This document shows, piece after piece, positions 26,230-34,076 of a DNA stretch of 64,000 bases. Both the position numbers and the translations under genes were made by a program. Numbering within the stretch: position 1 is the stretch's first letter; each line of letters starts with the position of its first letter. The DNA lies in contig JAOSJP010000001.1 of assembly GCA_027494015.1 (NCBI GenBank), positions 62,001-126,000 on the forward strand, given 5' to 3'. The notes below the pieces were generated by a model. That model did not search any database. It worked only from the letters and a program-made list of their open reading frames with translations, and was not told where the DNA came from. The DNA comes from Anaerolineae bacterium. Lineage in GTDB: Bacteria; Chloroflexota; Anaerolineae; Aggregatilineales; Aggregatilineaceae.

Positions 26230-29200
26230 ATGGCCACACGCGAACACTCCACCTCTTCGCCGGACACGCACGAGCGCGCTGTCACGCAGGCGCTGACGCG
26301 CGCCTACGCCGTCAACTGGGCGGGCCTGGCGCTGGCGGTGCTCCTGCTGCTGGCGGTGATCACGCGCTTTTACGACCTGGGCACCCGCGTGATGAGCCAC
26401 GACGAAAGCCTGCACACCTATTACTCGTGGCGGCTGTCCGAATACGGCGAGTTCAACCACACGCCGCTGATGCACGGCCCGCTGCTGTTCCACATGACGG
26501 CCCTTGCCTACTTCCTGTTTGGCGATAGTGACTTCACCGCGCGGTTGTATCCGGCGTTGCTGGGCGTGCTGATTGTGGGCTTTCCCTGGCTGTTCCGGCG
26601 CTGGCTGGGGCAGACGGGCGCGCTGATCGCCGCCCTGCTGCTGCTGATCTCGCCGCAGCTCTTGTACTACAACCGCTACATCCGCCACGACACGCCGACG
26701 ATCTTCTTCGCGCTGGTCATCCTTTACGCCATTGTGCAGTACGTGGATGGCACTCCCGTGCGCCGCCCAGCCTGGCTATGGGTGCTGGCGGCGGGCCTGA
26801 TCGGGATGCTGGCCTCGAAGGAAGTGGCTTTCATCTACATCGCCATCTTCGGCGCTTTCCTGGCGCTGTACTGGCTGCTGCGCATGGTGCAGGATGTGGG
26901 CGTCCGCCGCCGCCCTGTGCAAGGGGCTGGCTGGGAAGCGCCCTGGCTCCAGCGGGCCATCGGGCACGCTCTGCTGCTGGTCGTGACCGGCCTGTTCGCC
27001 GTGACGATGGGCAGCTTTTTGCGCCTGCTGCTGTCGCCGCTGTGGGCTGTGCCGTCGGCGGCCTGGCTGATCGTCCCGTTGTTCGCGGCCATCTACCTGC
27101 CGCTGGCGCTCAGCGGCGCCGTGCGCCGGATACAGCGCGGCGAGCCGTCGGGCGGCGCAGCCTCGGCCATTGCCGGCTGGTTGGGGGACGGGCGCTCGGC
27201 GTTCTATACGCTGGTGGCCGGGCTGATCGTCGGCGCGGCGGTCGCGCTGTGGATCGTGACCGTGCTGGACGTGATCAAGCCGGGCGACATCTGGACGGAG
27301 ACGACCGCGCGCAGCGAGGCTGACCTGCTCTACGGGCAGAATGGCACGAAGGAGTTCGCCGTTGAGACCGGCTTCAACGGGACGATGTTCGTCCGCCTGC
27401 TGACCTGGGTGGGCCTGCCTGTGCTGGGCCTGCTCTTCGCGCTGTTTCTCAGCGCCGTGTTCGTCTTTCCGGGCCGGCTGGCGCTGCCCTGGCGGACGAT
27501 GCTGATCATCCTGCTGGTGGCGCTGCTGGTGGTCGGCCTGCTGGTCATGTTCGAGCGGCACAGCCATGTCAGCGAGACGACGACCAAGCCGTTCGCGGCG
27601 GATCCGACCGCCGTGCACACGACCGACGGCGACCGCTATGACAACATGCCGATCATCGTCGCCTGGGTGCTGGGCACGCTGCTCACGCTGGCCGTGCTCG
27701 GCACGCGGCTGCTGACGAACCTGTGGGACTTCCTCAACCGCCAGCCGATCTTCGACGTGCTGATCGTCATCGGCACGCTGATTCTGCCCTGGCTGGCTGG
27801 TTTCCCGCTTTACTGGGCGGGCTACAACCTGGAAGACTACAACCCAAACTCCATCGAGGGCCGGGCCACGCTCGAAGCGTCGCTGCCCGCCGTCCTGCCC
27901 TTCCTGATGGTGGCGGTGGCGGTGGGCCTGTCCTGGAACTGGCGGCGCTGGCTTGCAGCGGCGGCGATTTTCCTGGGAATCTTCGCTTTCTTCTTCACAA
28001 CCGTCTTCAGCAACCAGTACGGGCTGGTGACGGGCATGATCGGCTCGCTCGGCTACTGGCTCGAGCAGCAGGGGGTGCGGCGCGGCAGCCAGCCACAGTA
28101 CTACTACCTGCTCACCCAACTGCTCGTCTACGAGTTCCTGCCGCTGGTCGGGGCGTTGGGCGCGGGCGGACTGGGGTTGGCCAGGCTGTGGCGCTGGCGG
28201 CGCGACCGCGCCCTGGATGCGCTGGCCCAGGCGCAGGCCGCGCCGGTCGAGGCTGAGGAAGAGGCTCCGCTGGCCGCGCAGCCGACGCTCGCTGCCGCGC
28301 AGCATAGCGCCGCGACGGTTGCCGCTGCCGCCGCCCCGCAAGACCTCGATCCTGGCCCGGACAGGGCGCGACCAGCGCCCCTGGCGAGGCCATTCGACCT
28401 GGCCGAGGAGCTGGCCCGCCGCGCCGCCGACCGCGAGTGGATCGGCGCGCTGCCCTTCCTGGCGCTGGCTGGCTGGTGGTCGGTGGCCATGCTGCTGGGG
28501 CTGACCATTGCCGGGGAGAAAATGCCCTGGCTGACGACGCATCTGACCGTCCCGCTGATCCTGGTCAGCGGCTGGTGGCTGGGCCAGGTGGCCGACGGCG
28601 TGCGCTGGCGTGCGCTCGGCGTAGGCGGCTGGCTGGTGCTGCTCGGCGCGATGCCGCTGGCGCTGCTGGCCCTGGGGCGCGGCGTGCTCGGCGTGTGGGG
28701 CGGGCGGGCATCGTTCGGCGGGCGCTCGCTGGAAGACCTGATCGCCAGCGGGAGCTGGCTGGGCGCGCTGCTGGTGCTGGGCGGCGCGGTGTACGTCATC
28801 TGGCGGCTGGGCCGTCCGCTGGGCCGGGGGCAGCTTGGCCGGGCGGCGGTGCTCTCTGGCGCGCTGGTGCTGGCCGTGCTGACCGCGCGCGCGGCGATCC
28901 TGGCCTGCTTCATCAACCACGACTATGCGACCGAGTTCCTGGTCTATGCTCACTCCGGCCCGGCGGTCAAGACGGTGATGGACGAGATCGATCGCATCGC
29001 GGCGATCACCAACGAAGGCACGGGCATGCGCATCGTCTTCGACGACGAGTCCTCCTGGCCGTACACGTGGTACTTCCGCCATTACGCCAACTACGGCTTC
29101 ATACGCGGGGAGGCGGGCAGCGTGGACTCTGGCTCGCTGGAAGGGGCGCGCATTGTGGTCGTCGGCAGCAAGAAAGTGGGCGACGTGCGCACCATCCTGG

Positions 29201-31449
29201 GCGACCGCTATTACGAATTCGGCTATATCCGCCTGTGGTGGCCGATGCAGGAGTATTTCAACCTGACGTATGACCGCGTGGCGAAGGTCTTCAGCACGGA
29301 CAAGGCCAACATCGCCGCGCCGTACTACCGCCAGGGGCTGTGGGACATCTGGTGGAGCCGAGACTACAGCACCTATGGGCGGGCCATGTGCATCGAGACC
29401 AAGCAGTTCCGCTGCGAGAGCGAGGCCAGCCTGGGGACGACCGACGAGGAGCGCGCCGCGTTCCGCCGCTCGTGCGAGCTAGCGGTTGTCAACGAGTGCG
29501 CCAGCGATGACCGCTTCGCCGTGAGCAAGTGGCCTGTCTCCGACCGCATGTATTTCTTTGTGGACAAGCAGATCGCCGCCCAGGTGTGGGACGCCGGGAT
29601 CGGGAGCAGCACGGTCAACATCCGCGAGCCGGAATACCAGGAAGATCGGGTCTACCGCGAGATCGCCGCCGAGCGCACGCTGGGCGAAGTGGCCGGGATG
29701 ATCGGGCCGCGCGGCATCGCCCTCGATGAGGACGGCACGATCTACGTGGCCGACACCGACCGCAGCCGCATCGCGCTGTTCAGCGCGCAGGGCGAGTTCC
29801 TGCGCAGCATCGGCGACCCGGCGACTGCGCCGACCGGGGCAGGGCTGCGCCAGCCCTGGAGCCTGGATGTCGGCCCGGATGGGCTGATCTATGTGGCCGA
29901 CACGTGGAATAACCGTGTGGCAGTCCTCACCCGCGAGGGCGAGTTGGTGCGCGCCTGGGGGCACGAAGGCGTGCCGGCCTCCGACCCGTCGCCGGAAGCG
30001 ATGTGGGGGCCGCGCGACCTGAAGATCGGCCCCGATGGGCTGGTCTACGTGGCCGACACGGGCGGCAAGCGCATCCGCGTCTACACGCCGGAAGGCAGTT
30101 GGGTGCGCGACATCGGCAGCGGCGGGGCGGGCCTGGGGCAGGTGGATGAGCCGGTTGGCCTGGCCTTCAACCCCGTCTCGCGCGAGCTATACGTGGCCGA
30201 GGCGTGGAACAAGCGCATCCAGGTCTTTGACCTGACGGGCGCGCCGCTGCGCACGTTCGATGTGAATATGTGGTTCCGCAACCGCCAGTCGTACAACCGA
30301 CCGTACCTCGCCGTCAGCCCGGACGGCACGCTGATCTACGCGGTAGACATGGACGACCGGCACCGCATCGTTGCCTACAACCTGGCCGGGGAGCCTGCGC
30401 TCTCCTTCAACCAGCCGGACAGCCTGGAGACGGGCGCGCTCGGCGTGCGCTCGCCGGCGGGCCTGGCCTTCGACGCGACGGGCCGCCTGTACGTGGTAGA
30501 CGCGGCGCAGGCGAAGGTCTATGTCTTCCCGCCGCCGGATGTGTCCGGCAGCGTGGCGCCGGTGCTGCCCGCCGACGTGCTGGCTCCCTCCGCGCCGGAC
30601 CTGGACACTGAGAGCGGCGGCGAGCTGTTGTCGCCAGAGAGCGAGGCGCAGGGCGAAGCTGAGACGGGCGGGCAGAGTCCCGCTGAGGCGAGTCTGCTGC
30701 CTGCCGGGTCGCCCAACGAGGACTGGACTCCGCTGGTGGAGACGATCAACGGGCTGGCGGTGGTCTACGTGCCGGGGGGTTGTTACCAGACGGGAGCCGG
30801 GCCGCAGGTGTGCGTCAGCGCGTTCTGGCTGGGGCAGCACGAGGTGACGAACCTGGACTACGCCGCCTGCGTGGAGAACGAAGCCTGCACGCCGCCCGCC
30901 GACCGCACGGCCTTCGACGCCAGCGAGTTCGCCGGCGTGCCGGTGGTCGGGCTGACCTGGGCGCAGGCGAGCGACTACGCCGCCTGGATCGGGGGCGCGC
31001 TGCCGGGCGAAGCGCAGTGGGAGTACGCGGCGCGCGGGCCGGCGGGCTGGGCGTATCCCTGGGGCGAAGACGAGCCAGCCTGCGATCTGGCCAACACGCA
31101 GGGCTGCGGCGGGCTGCTGCCTGTGGACGGGGAGAGCCGCGCCGCCGGGCAGTCCTGGGTCGGCGCGCTCGACCTGGCGGGCAGCGTGTGGGAGTGGACG
31201 GCGGACTGGTTTGACGACGATCCGTTGGCCGGGCTGCCGGACGGCGTGCTCGACCCGCCCGGCCCGCTTGCGGGCACCGAGCGGGCGATTCGCGGCGGGT
31301 CGTGGCGCGCGCCCGCTGACTACGCTGCCGCCACGTATCGCGAGGCGCGCGACCCGGCGCTCGGCTTCGACGACGTGGGCCTGCGCGTGGTCTTCCCGGC
31401 GGAGATGCTGCCCCTGGCGGCGGAGGGGCAGGGCGCATCCCACCCTTAG
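26230..31449 (+). CDS. Agl23-like membrane protein fused to NHL propeller and FGE-fold domain
   Basis: 1739 residues; the ATG at 26230 has AGGAAAG upstream. Domain order: a GT-C-like membrane domain with the Agl23 signature RVMSHDESLHTYYSWRL (near residue 53) and HTPLMHGPLLFH, helices to about residue 895, with a charged insert near 665-735. A soluble segment follows to about 1150. Six NHL-type blades come next (1159-1440; repeated IALDEDGTIYVADTDRSRI pattern). A disordered linker leads to a formylglycine-generating-enzyme/SUMF1 fold from about 1503 (VVYVPGGCYQTG, HEVTNLDYAACV, LPGEAQWEYAARGP, GSVWEWTADWF, RGGSW at 1688). The catalytic cysteines expected after RGGSW are absent (RAPADYAAATYREARD), so the last domain is probably a binding module. 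The extracytoplasmic half may recognise glycan or cell-wall ligands. Confidence 0.88.
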   Translation: MATREHSTSSPDTHERAVTQALTRAYAVNWAGLALAVLLLLAVITRFYDLGTRVMSHDESLHTYYSWRLSEYGEFNHTPLMHGPLLFHMTALAYFLFGDSDFTARLYPALLGVLIVGFPWLFRRWLGQTGALIAALLLLISPQLLYYNRYIRHDTPTIFFALVILYAIVQYVDGTPVRRPAWLWVLAAGLIGMLASKEVAFIYIAIFGAFLALYWLLRMVQDVGVRRRPVQGAGWEAPWLQRAIGHALLLVVTGLFAVTMGSFLRLLLSPLWAVPSAAWLIVPLFAAIYLPLALSGAVRRIQRGEPSGGAASAIAGWLGDGRSAFYTLVAGLIVGAAVALWIVTVLDVIKPGDIWTETTARSEADLLYGQNGTKEFAVETGFNGTMFVRLLTWVGLPVLGLLFALFLSAVFVFPGRLALPWRTMLIILLVALLVVGLLVMFERHSHVSETTTKPFAADPTAVHTTDGDRYDNMPIIVAWVLGTLLTLAVLGTRLLTNLWDFLNRQPIFDVLIVIGTLILPWLAGFPLYWAGYNLEDYNPNSIEGRATLEASLPAVLPFLMVAVAVGLSWNWRRWLAAAAIFLGIFAFFFTTVFSNQYGLVTGMIGSLGYWLEQQGVRRGSQPQYYYLLTQLLVYEFLPLVGALGAGGLGLARLWRWRRDRALDALAQAQAAPVEAEEEAPLAAQPTLAAAQHSAATVAAAAAPQDLDPGPDRARPAPLARPFDLAEELARRAADREWIGALPFLALAGWWSVAMLLGLTIAGEKMPWLTTHLTVPLILVSGWWLGQVADGVRWRALGVGGWLVLLGAMPLALLALGRGVLGVWGGRASFGGRSLEDLIASGSWLGALLVLGGAVYVIWRLGRPLGRGQLGRAAVLSGALVLAVLTARAAILACFINHDYATEFLVYAHSGPAVKTVMDEIDRIAAITNEGTGMRIVFDDESSWPYTWYFRHYANYGFIRGEAGSVDSGSLEGARIVVVGSKKVGDVRTILGDRYYEFGYIRLWWPMQEYFNLTYDRVAKVFSTDKANIAAPYYRQGLWDIWWSRDYSTYGRAMCIETKQFRCESEASLGTTDEERAAFRRSCELAVVNECASDDRFAVSKWPVSDRMYFFVDKQIAAQVWDAGIGSSTVNIREPEYQEDRVYREIAAERTLGEVAGMIGPRGIALDEDGTIYVADTDRSRIALFSAQGEFLRSIGDPATAPTGAGLRQPWSLDVGPDGLIYVADTWNNRVAVLTREGELVRAWGHEGVPASDPSPEAMWGPRDLKIGPDGLVYVADTGGKRIRVYTPEGSWVRDIGSGGAGLGQVDEPVGLAFNPVSRELYVAEAWNKRIQVFDLTGAPLRTFDVNMWFRNRQSYNRPYLAVSPDGTLIYAVDMDDRHRIVAYNLAGEPALSFNQPDSLETGALGVRSPAGLAFDATGRLYVVDAAQAKVYVFPPPDVSGSVAPVLPADVLAPSAPDLDTESGGELLSPESEAQGEAETGGQSPAEASLLPAGSPNEDWTPLVETINGLAVVYVPGGCYQTGAGPQVCVSAFWLGQHEVTNLDYAACVENEACTPPADRTAFDASEFAGVPVVGLTWAQASDYAAWIGGALPGEAQWEYAARGPAGWAYPWGEDEPACDLANTQGCGGLLPVDGESRAAGQSWVGALDLAGSVWEWTADWFDDDPLAGLPDGVLDPPGPLAGTERAIRGGSWRAPADYAAATYREARDPALGFDDVGLRVVFPAEMLPLAAEGQGASHP

Positions 31450-31474
31450 GGCAGTTCGGTAAATGTGGTGTGAT

Positions 31475-31508
31475 TTGTAGGGGCGGGTTTCGAAACCCGC
31501 CCCTACAA
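31475..31508. repeat. perfect 34-bp palindrome
   Basis: Arms TTGTAGGGGCGGGTTTC and exact complement, 26 bases after the stop of the Agl23 fusion gene. It belongs to the GTAGGGGCG/CGCCCCTAC palindrome family but has a GGTTT centre. There is no U-tract, so it is not a standard terminator. Confidence 0.9.
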
Positions 31509-31553
31509 GACCAGTCTGCGAGGACTGCGCCAGCGGCGCGATCAGGCCAACCA

Positions 31554-31746
31554 GGGTGCGTGCAAAACCTGTCAGGTAGGGGCGCTGCTCTGTTGCGCGC
31601 TGGTTGACCTCACCCCCGCTCGGCGCTGGCGCGCCTCGCCGCCCCCTCTCCGTCAACGGAGAGGGGGCAAGCCGAGCGCAGCGAGGCTGGGGGTGAGGTC
31701 AATATCCCCGCGTCCAGCGAGTCGCTGTCAACTTTTGCACGCACCC
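31554..31746 (+). mobile_element. complete TIR-bounded dispersed element (193 bp)
   Basis: Begins GGGTGCGTGCAAAA (31554-31567) and ends with its exact complement TTTTGCACGCACCC (31733-31746). Internally it has CCTGTCAGGTAGGGGCGCTG, the CCCCCTCTCCGTC/ACGGAGAGGGGG hairpin and AATATCCCCGCGTCCAGCGA. It has no coding capacity. The structure resembles a non-autonomous MITE or REP-like element. I do not see an obvious target-site duplication. Confidence 0.8.
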
Positions 31747-31762
31747 GGCAAACCATCTTTGA

Positions 31763-31791
31763 TTGACACATCCCGCGAACTGGCGTAGTAT
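31763..31791 (+). promoter_or_regulatory. sigma70-type promoter of proS
   Basis: Perfect TTGACA at 31763-31768, a 17-base spacer, and TAGTAT at 31786-31791. This leaves a leader of roughly 225 bases before the proS ATG. It begins 16 bases after the right end of the dispersed element. Confidence 0.8.
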
Positions 31792-31910
31792 GAGGGGCAT
31801 GATCAGCTACCTGGGCAATCCCACACCTAGCAGCGTCCATAGCGCCACCCAACGGGGATGGCTCGCCGGATGATGCTTGCGTGACGGTTGCGCTCGCTGT
31901 GATCTGTATT

Positions 31911-31951
31911 TCCACCGGCGTCAGGACCAGTCCCGACGCCGGTTTCGTTAT
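31911..31951 (+). promoter_or_regulatory. hairpin in the proS leader
   Basis: ACCGGCGTC pairs with GACGCCGGT over nine bases around a 12-base loop, followed by TTCGTT. It could be an attenuator. No T-box consensus (AGGGTGGNACC) was found, so the control signal is unknown. Confidence 0.4.
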
Positions 31952-32022
31952 AGCCGGACGTGGTCGTTGGCCGGCTGGATGGAGATGTCTGCGGTGCGTA
32001 GAGCGCCCGCGAGGAGGCCCTG

Positions 32023-33726
32023 ATGCGTTTATCCGACCTGTTCACCCGCACGCTGCGCGACGCTCCCGCCGATGCTGAGCTGATCAGCCACAAGCTGGCC
32101 GTGCGCGCCGGACTGGTGCGCCCGGTTGCGGCGGGCGTCTACGCGCTGATGCCGCTCGGCTGGCGCGTCGTGCGCAAAATTGAGGCGATTCTGCGCGAGG
32201 AGATGGAGGCCATCGGCGGGCAAGAGGTGCGCCTGCCGGTGGTGCATCCGGCGGAGCTATGGCAGGCGACCGGGCGCTGGGGGACGTTTGGGCCGGCCCT
32301 GCAGAAATTCGTGGCAGAGTCCGGGAGGGAGTACGTCCTGGGGCCGACGCACGAGGAAGTGATCGCCGCGCTGGCCGCGCGCGAGATTGACAGCTACAAG
32401 CAGCTTCCGCAGCACCTCTTCCAGATTCAGACGAAATATCGCAACGAGCCGCGCGCGCGGGGCGGCCTGATCCGCCTGCGCGAGTTCACCATGAAGGACG
32501 CCTATTCGCTGGACGCCGACGACGCCGGGCTGGATCGCTTCTATCCGCGCATGGTCGCCGCCTACGCGCGCATTTTCGAGCGGGCCGGCGTGCCCGCCCT
32601 GGCGGTCGAGGCGGATTCGGGGACGATGGGCGGGGGCGTCAGCCACGAGTTCATGCTCGTCCACGAAGCGGGCGAAGACTCGCTCGCGCGCTGCGACGCC
32701 TGCGGCTACGCGGCCAACCTCGAAGCCGCCCAGTTCGCGCTGCCAGCGCCGGCGCAGACCCCGCTCCAGCCGTTGCAGAAGGTCGCCACGCCGGACTGCA
32801 CCACGATCCAGGCGGTGGCCGACTTCCTGGGTGTGCCGACCAGCCAGACGCTCAAGGCGGTCTTCTTTGTGCAGGAGCGCCCGCCCGCGCCGGAGCGTTT
32901 CGTCTTCGCGGTGATTCGCGGCGATCTGGAGGTCAACGAGGTCAAGCTGTTGCGCGCATTGGGCGGCGGGGCGCTGCGCGCGGCGACCGACGACGAGATC
33001 ACGGTGACGGGCGCGGTGCCGGGCTACGCCAGCCCGATGGGACTGCCGCCAGAGGTGACGGTCGTCGCCGACCGGTCGGTGCGGGCAGGCGCGAACTTCG
33101 TGGCCGGGGCCAACGACGCGGGCTATCACCTGGCCGGCGTGAACGTCCCGCGCGACTTCGACCCGGCGCTGCTGGCCGACATCGCCGCCGCCTCCGACGG
33201 GGCGACGTGCGCGCGCTGCGGGCAGGGGACGCTGCGCGTCGAGCGGGCTATCGAGCTGGGACATTGCTTCAAGCTGGGGACGCGCTACAGCGAGGCCGTC
33301 GGGGTGACGTACACCGATGAGACGGGCGCGGAGCACCCGGTGGTCATGGGTAGCTACGGGATCGGGCTGGAGCGGCTGATGGCGGCGATCATCGAGACGC
33401 ACCACGACGAATGGGGCATCATCTGGCCCAAGAGCGTCGCCCCGTTCGACGTGCACCTGCTCACCCTGGGCAAAGACCCGCAGCCTGGCGAGATCGCCGC
33501 GCAGGTCTACGCGGACTTGCGCGCCGCCGGGCTGGACGTGCTGCTCGACGACCGGGCGGAGTCGGCGGGCGTCAAGTTCGCTGACGCCGATCTGATCGGG
33601 ATTCCTGTGCGGCTGGCGGTCAGCGGTAAGGCGCTGGCGGCGGGCGGGGTGGAGGCCAAGCGGCGCGATTCCGCCGAGCGGGTGATCGTGCCGCTGGACG
33701 CGGTCGCGGCCTGGGTGCGGGGGTAG
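32023..33726 (+). CDS. proS: prolyl-tRNA synthetase, bacterial type with editing domain
   Basis: 567 residues, the usual length. Charges tRNA-Pro in the cytoplasm. Class II motif 1 and 2 regions are visible (VYALMPLGWRVVRKIEAILR; IQTKYRNEPRARGGLIRLREF) and motif 3 near the end (VVMGSYGIGLERLMAAIIE). Between motifs 2 and 3 lies the YbaK-like INS editing domain (QAVADFLGVPTSQTLKAVFF ... RALGGGALRAATDDEI), which deacylates Ala-tRNA-Pro. The C-terminal anticodon domain is DVLLDDRAESAGVKFADADL. GAGGAGG lies six bases before the ATG. It has its own promoter and long leader. Confidence 0.97.
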   Translation: MRLSDLFTRTLRDAPADAELISHKLAVRAGLVRPVAAGVYALMPLGWRVVRKIEAILREEMEAIGGQEVRLPVVHPAELWQATGRWGTFGPALQKFVAESGREYVLGPTHEEVIAALAAREIDSYKQLPQHLFQIQTKYRNEPRARGGLIRLREFTMKDAYSLDADDAGLDRFYPRMVAAYARIFERAGVPALAVEADSGTMGGGVSHEFMLVHEAGEDSLARCDACGYAANLEAAQFALPAPAQTPLQPLQKVATPDCTTIQAVADFLGVPTSQTLKAVFFVQERPPAPERFVFAVIRGDLEVNEVKLLRALGGGALRAATDDEITVTGAVPGYASPMGLPPEVTVVADRSVRAGANFVAGANDAGYHLAGVNVPRDFDPALLADIAAASDGATCARCGQGTLRVERAIELGHCFKLGTRYSEAVGVTYTDETGAEHPVVMGSYGIGLERLMAAIIETHHDEWGIIWPKSVAPFDVHLLTLGKDPQPGEIAAQVYADLRAAGLDVLLDDRAESAGVKFADADLIGIPVRLAVSGKALAAGGVEAKRRDSAERVIVPLDAVAAWVRG

Positions 33727-33930
33727 GCGGCGCGGGGTGGCGAAGCCCGTGCCAGCGGGCCGAGCGGGGTGAGGCAGGGCCAACGCCGCTGCTGGCGCGG
33801 CAGAGCAGCGCCCCTACCGCTTGAGAGGCGTGGCACAAACCCTCCGGCTGGGGTGTGAGCAAAACCTGTCAGGCAATTTGCCGCGCCCTGGTTTACCTTA
33901 CTCCCGCTCGGCGCTGGCGCGCAGAAAGAG
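33727..33930. repeat. two partial dispersed-element copies after proS
   Basis: The first piece (about 33727-33826) is in reverse orientation: CAGAGCAGCGCCCCTACC is the complement of the element's left internal text. The second begins GGGTGTGAGCAAAACCTGTC at 33851, a variant of the terminal repeat, and breaks off at GGCGCTGGCGCGCAG near 33925. No gene is seen in 33727-34076. Confidence 0.7.
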
Positions 33931-33962
33931 ACTTCCGAAGTTTTCGGAAACTTCGGAAGTCT
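33931..33962. repeat. GACTTCCGAAG inverted repeat
   Basis: Arms GACTTCCGAAG and CTTCGGAAGTC around TTTTCGGAAA. A second member with the arms in the other order lies at 51957-51989. It interrupts or abuts the truncated element copy at 33851. Confidence 0.75.
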
Positions 33963-34013
33963 TTGTACTCTATGGCGTCTTCCTCCTGATTCCCTGCATA
34001 AACCAGACAAACC

Positions 34014-34043
34014 TTGTGCGCGCGCGCCGGGTGATGCTATCAT
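34014..34043 (+). promoter_or_regulatory. possible promoter of the propeller/SH3 gene
   Basis: TTGTGC and TATCAT are separated by 18 bases and lie 34 bases before the ATG at 34077. Moderate match. Confidence 0.45.
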
Positions 34044-34076
34044 CGTGCAGTGCCACACCCGCTAAGGAGCGTGCTC

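Noticed and set aside
30739..31449. Active formylglycine-generating enzyme
   Set aside because: The fold is present but the cysteines expected after RGGSW are missing, so I call it an FGE-fold domain only.
31792..32022. T-box riboswitch before proS
   Set aside because: No AGGGTGGNACC-type antiterminator sequence and no specifier-loop architecture that I can identify.
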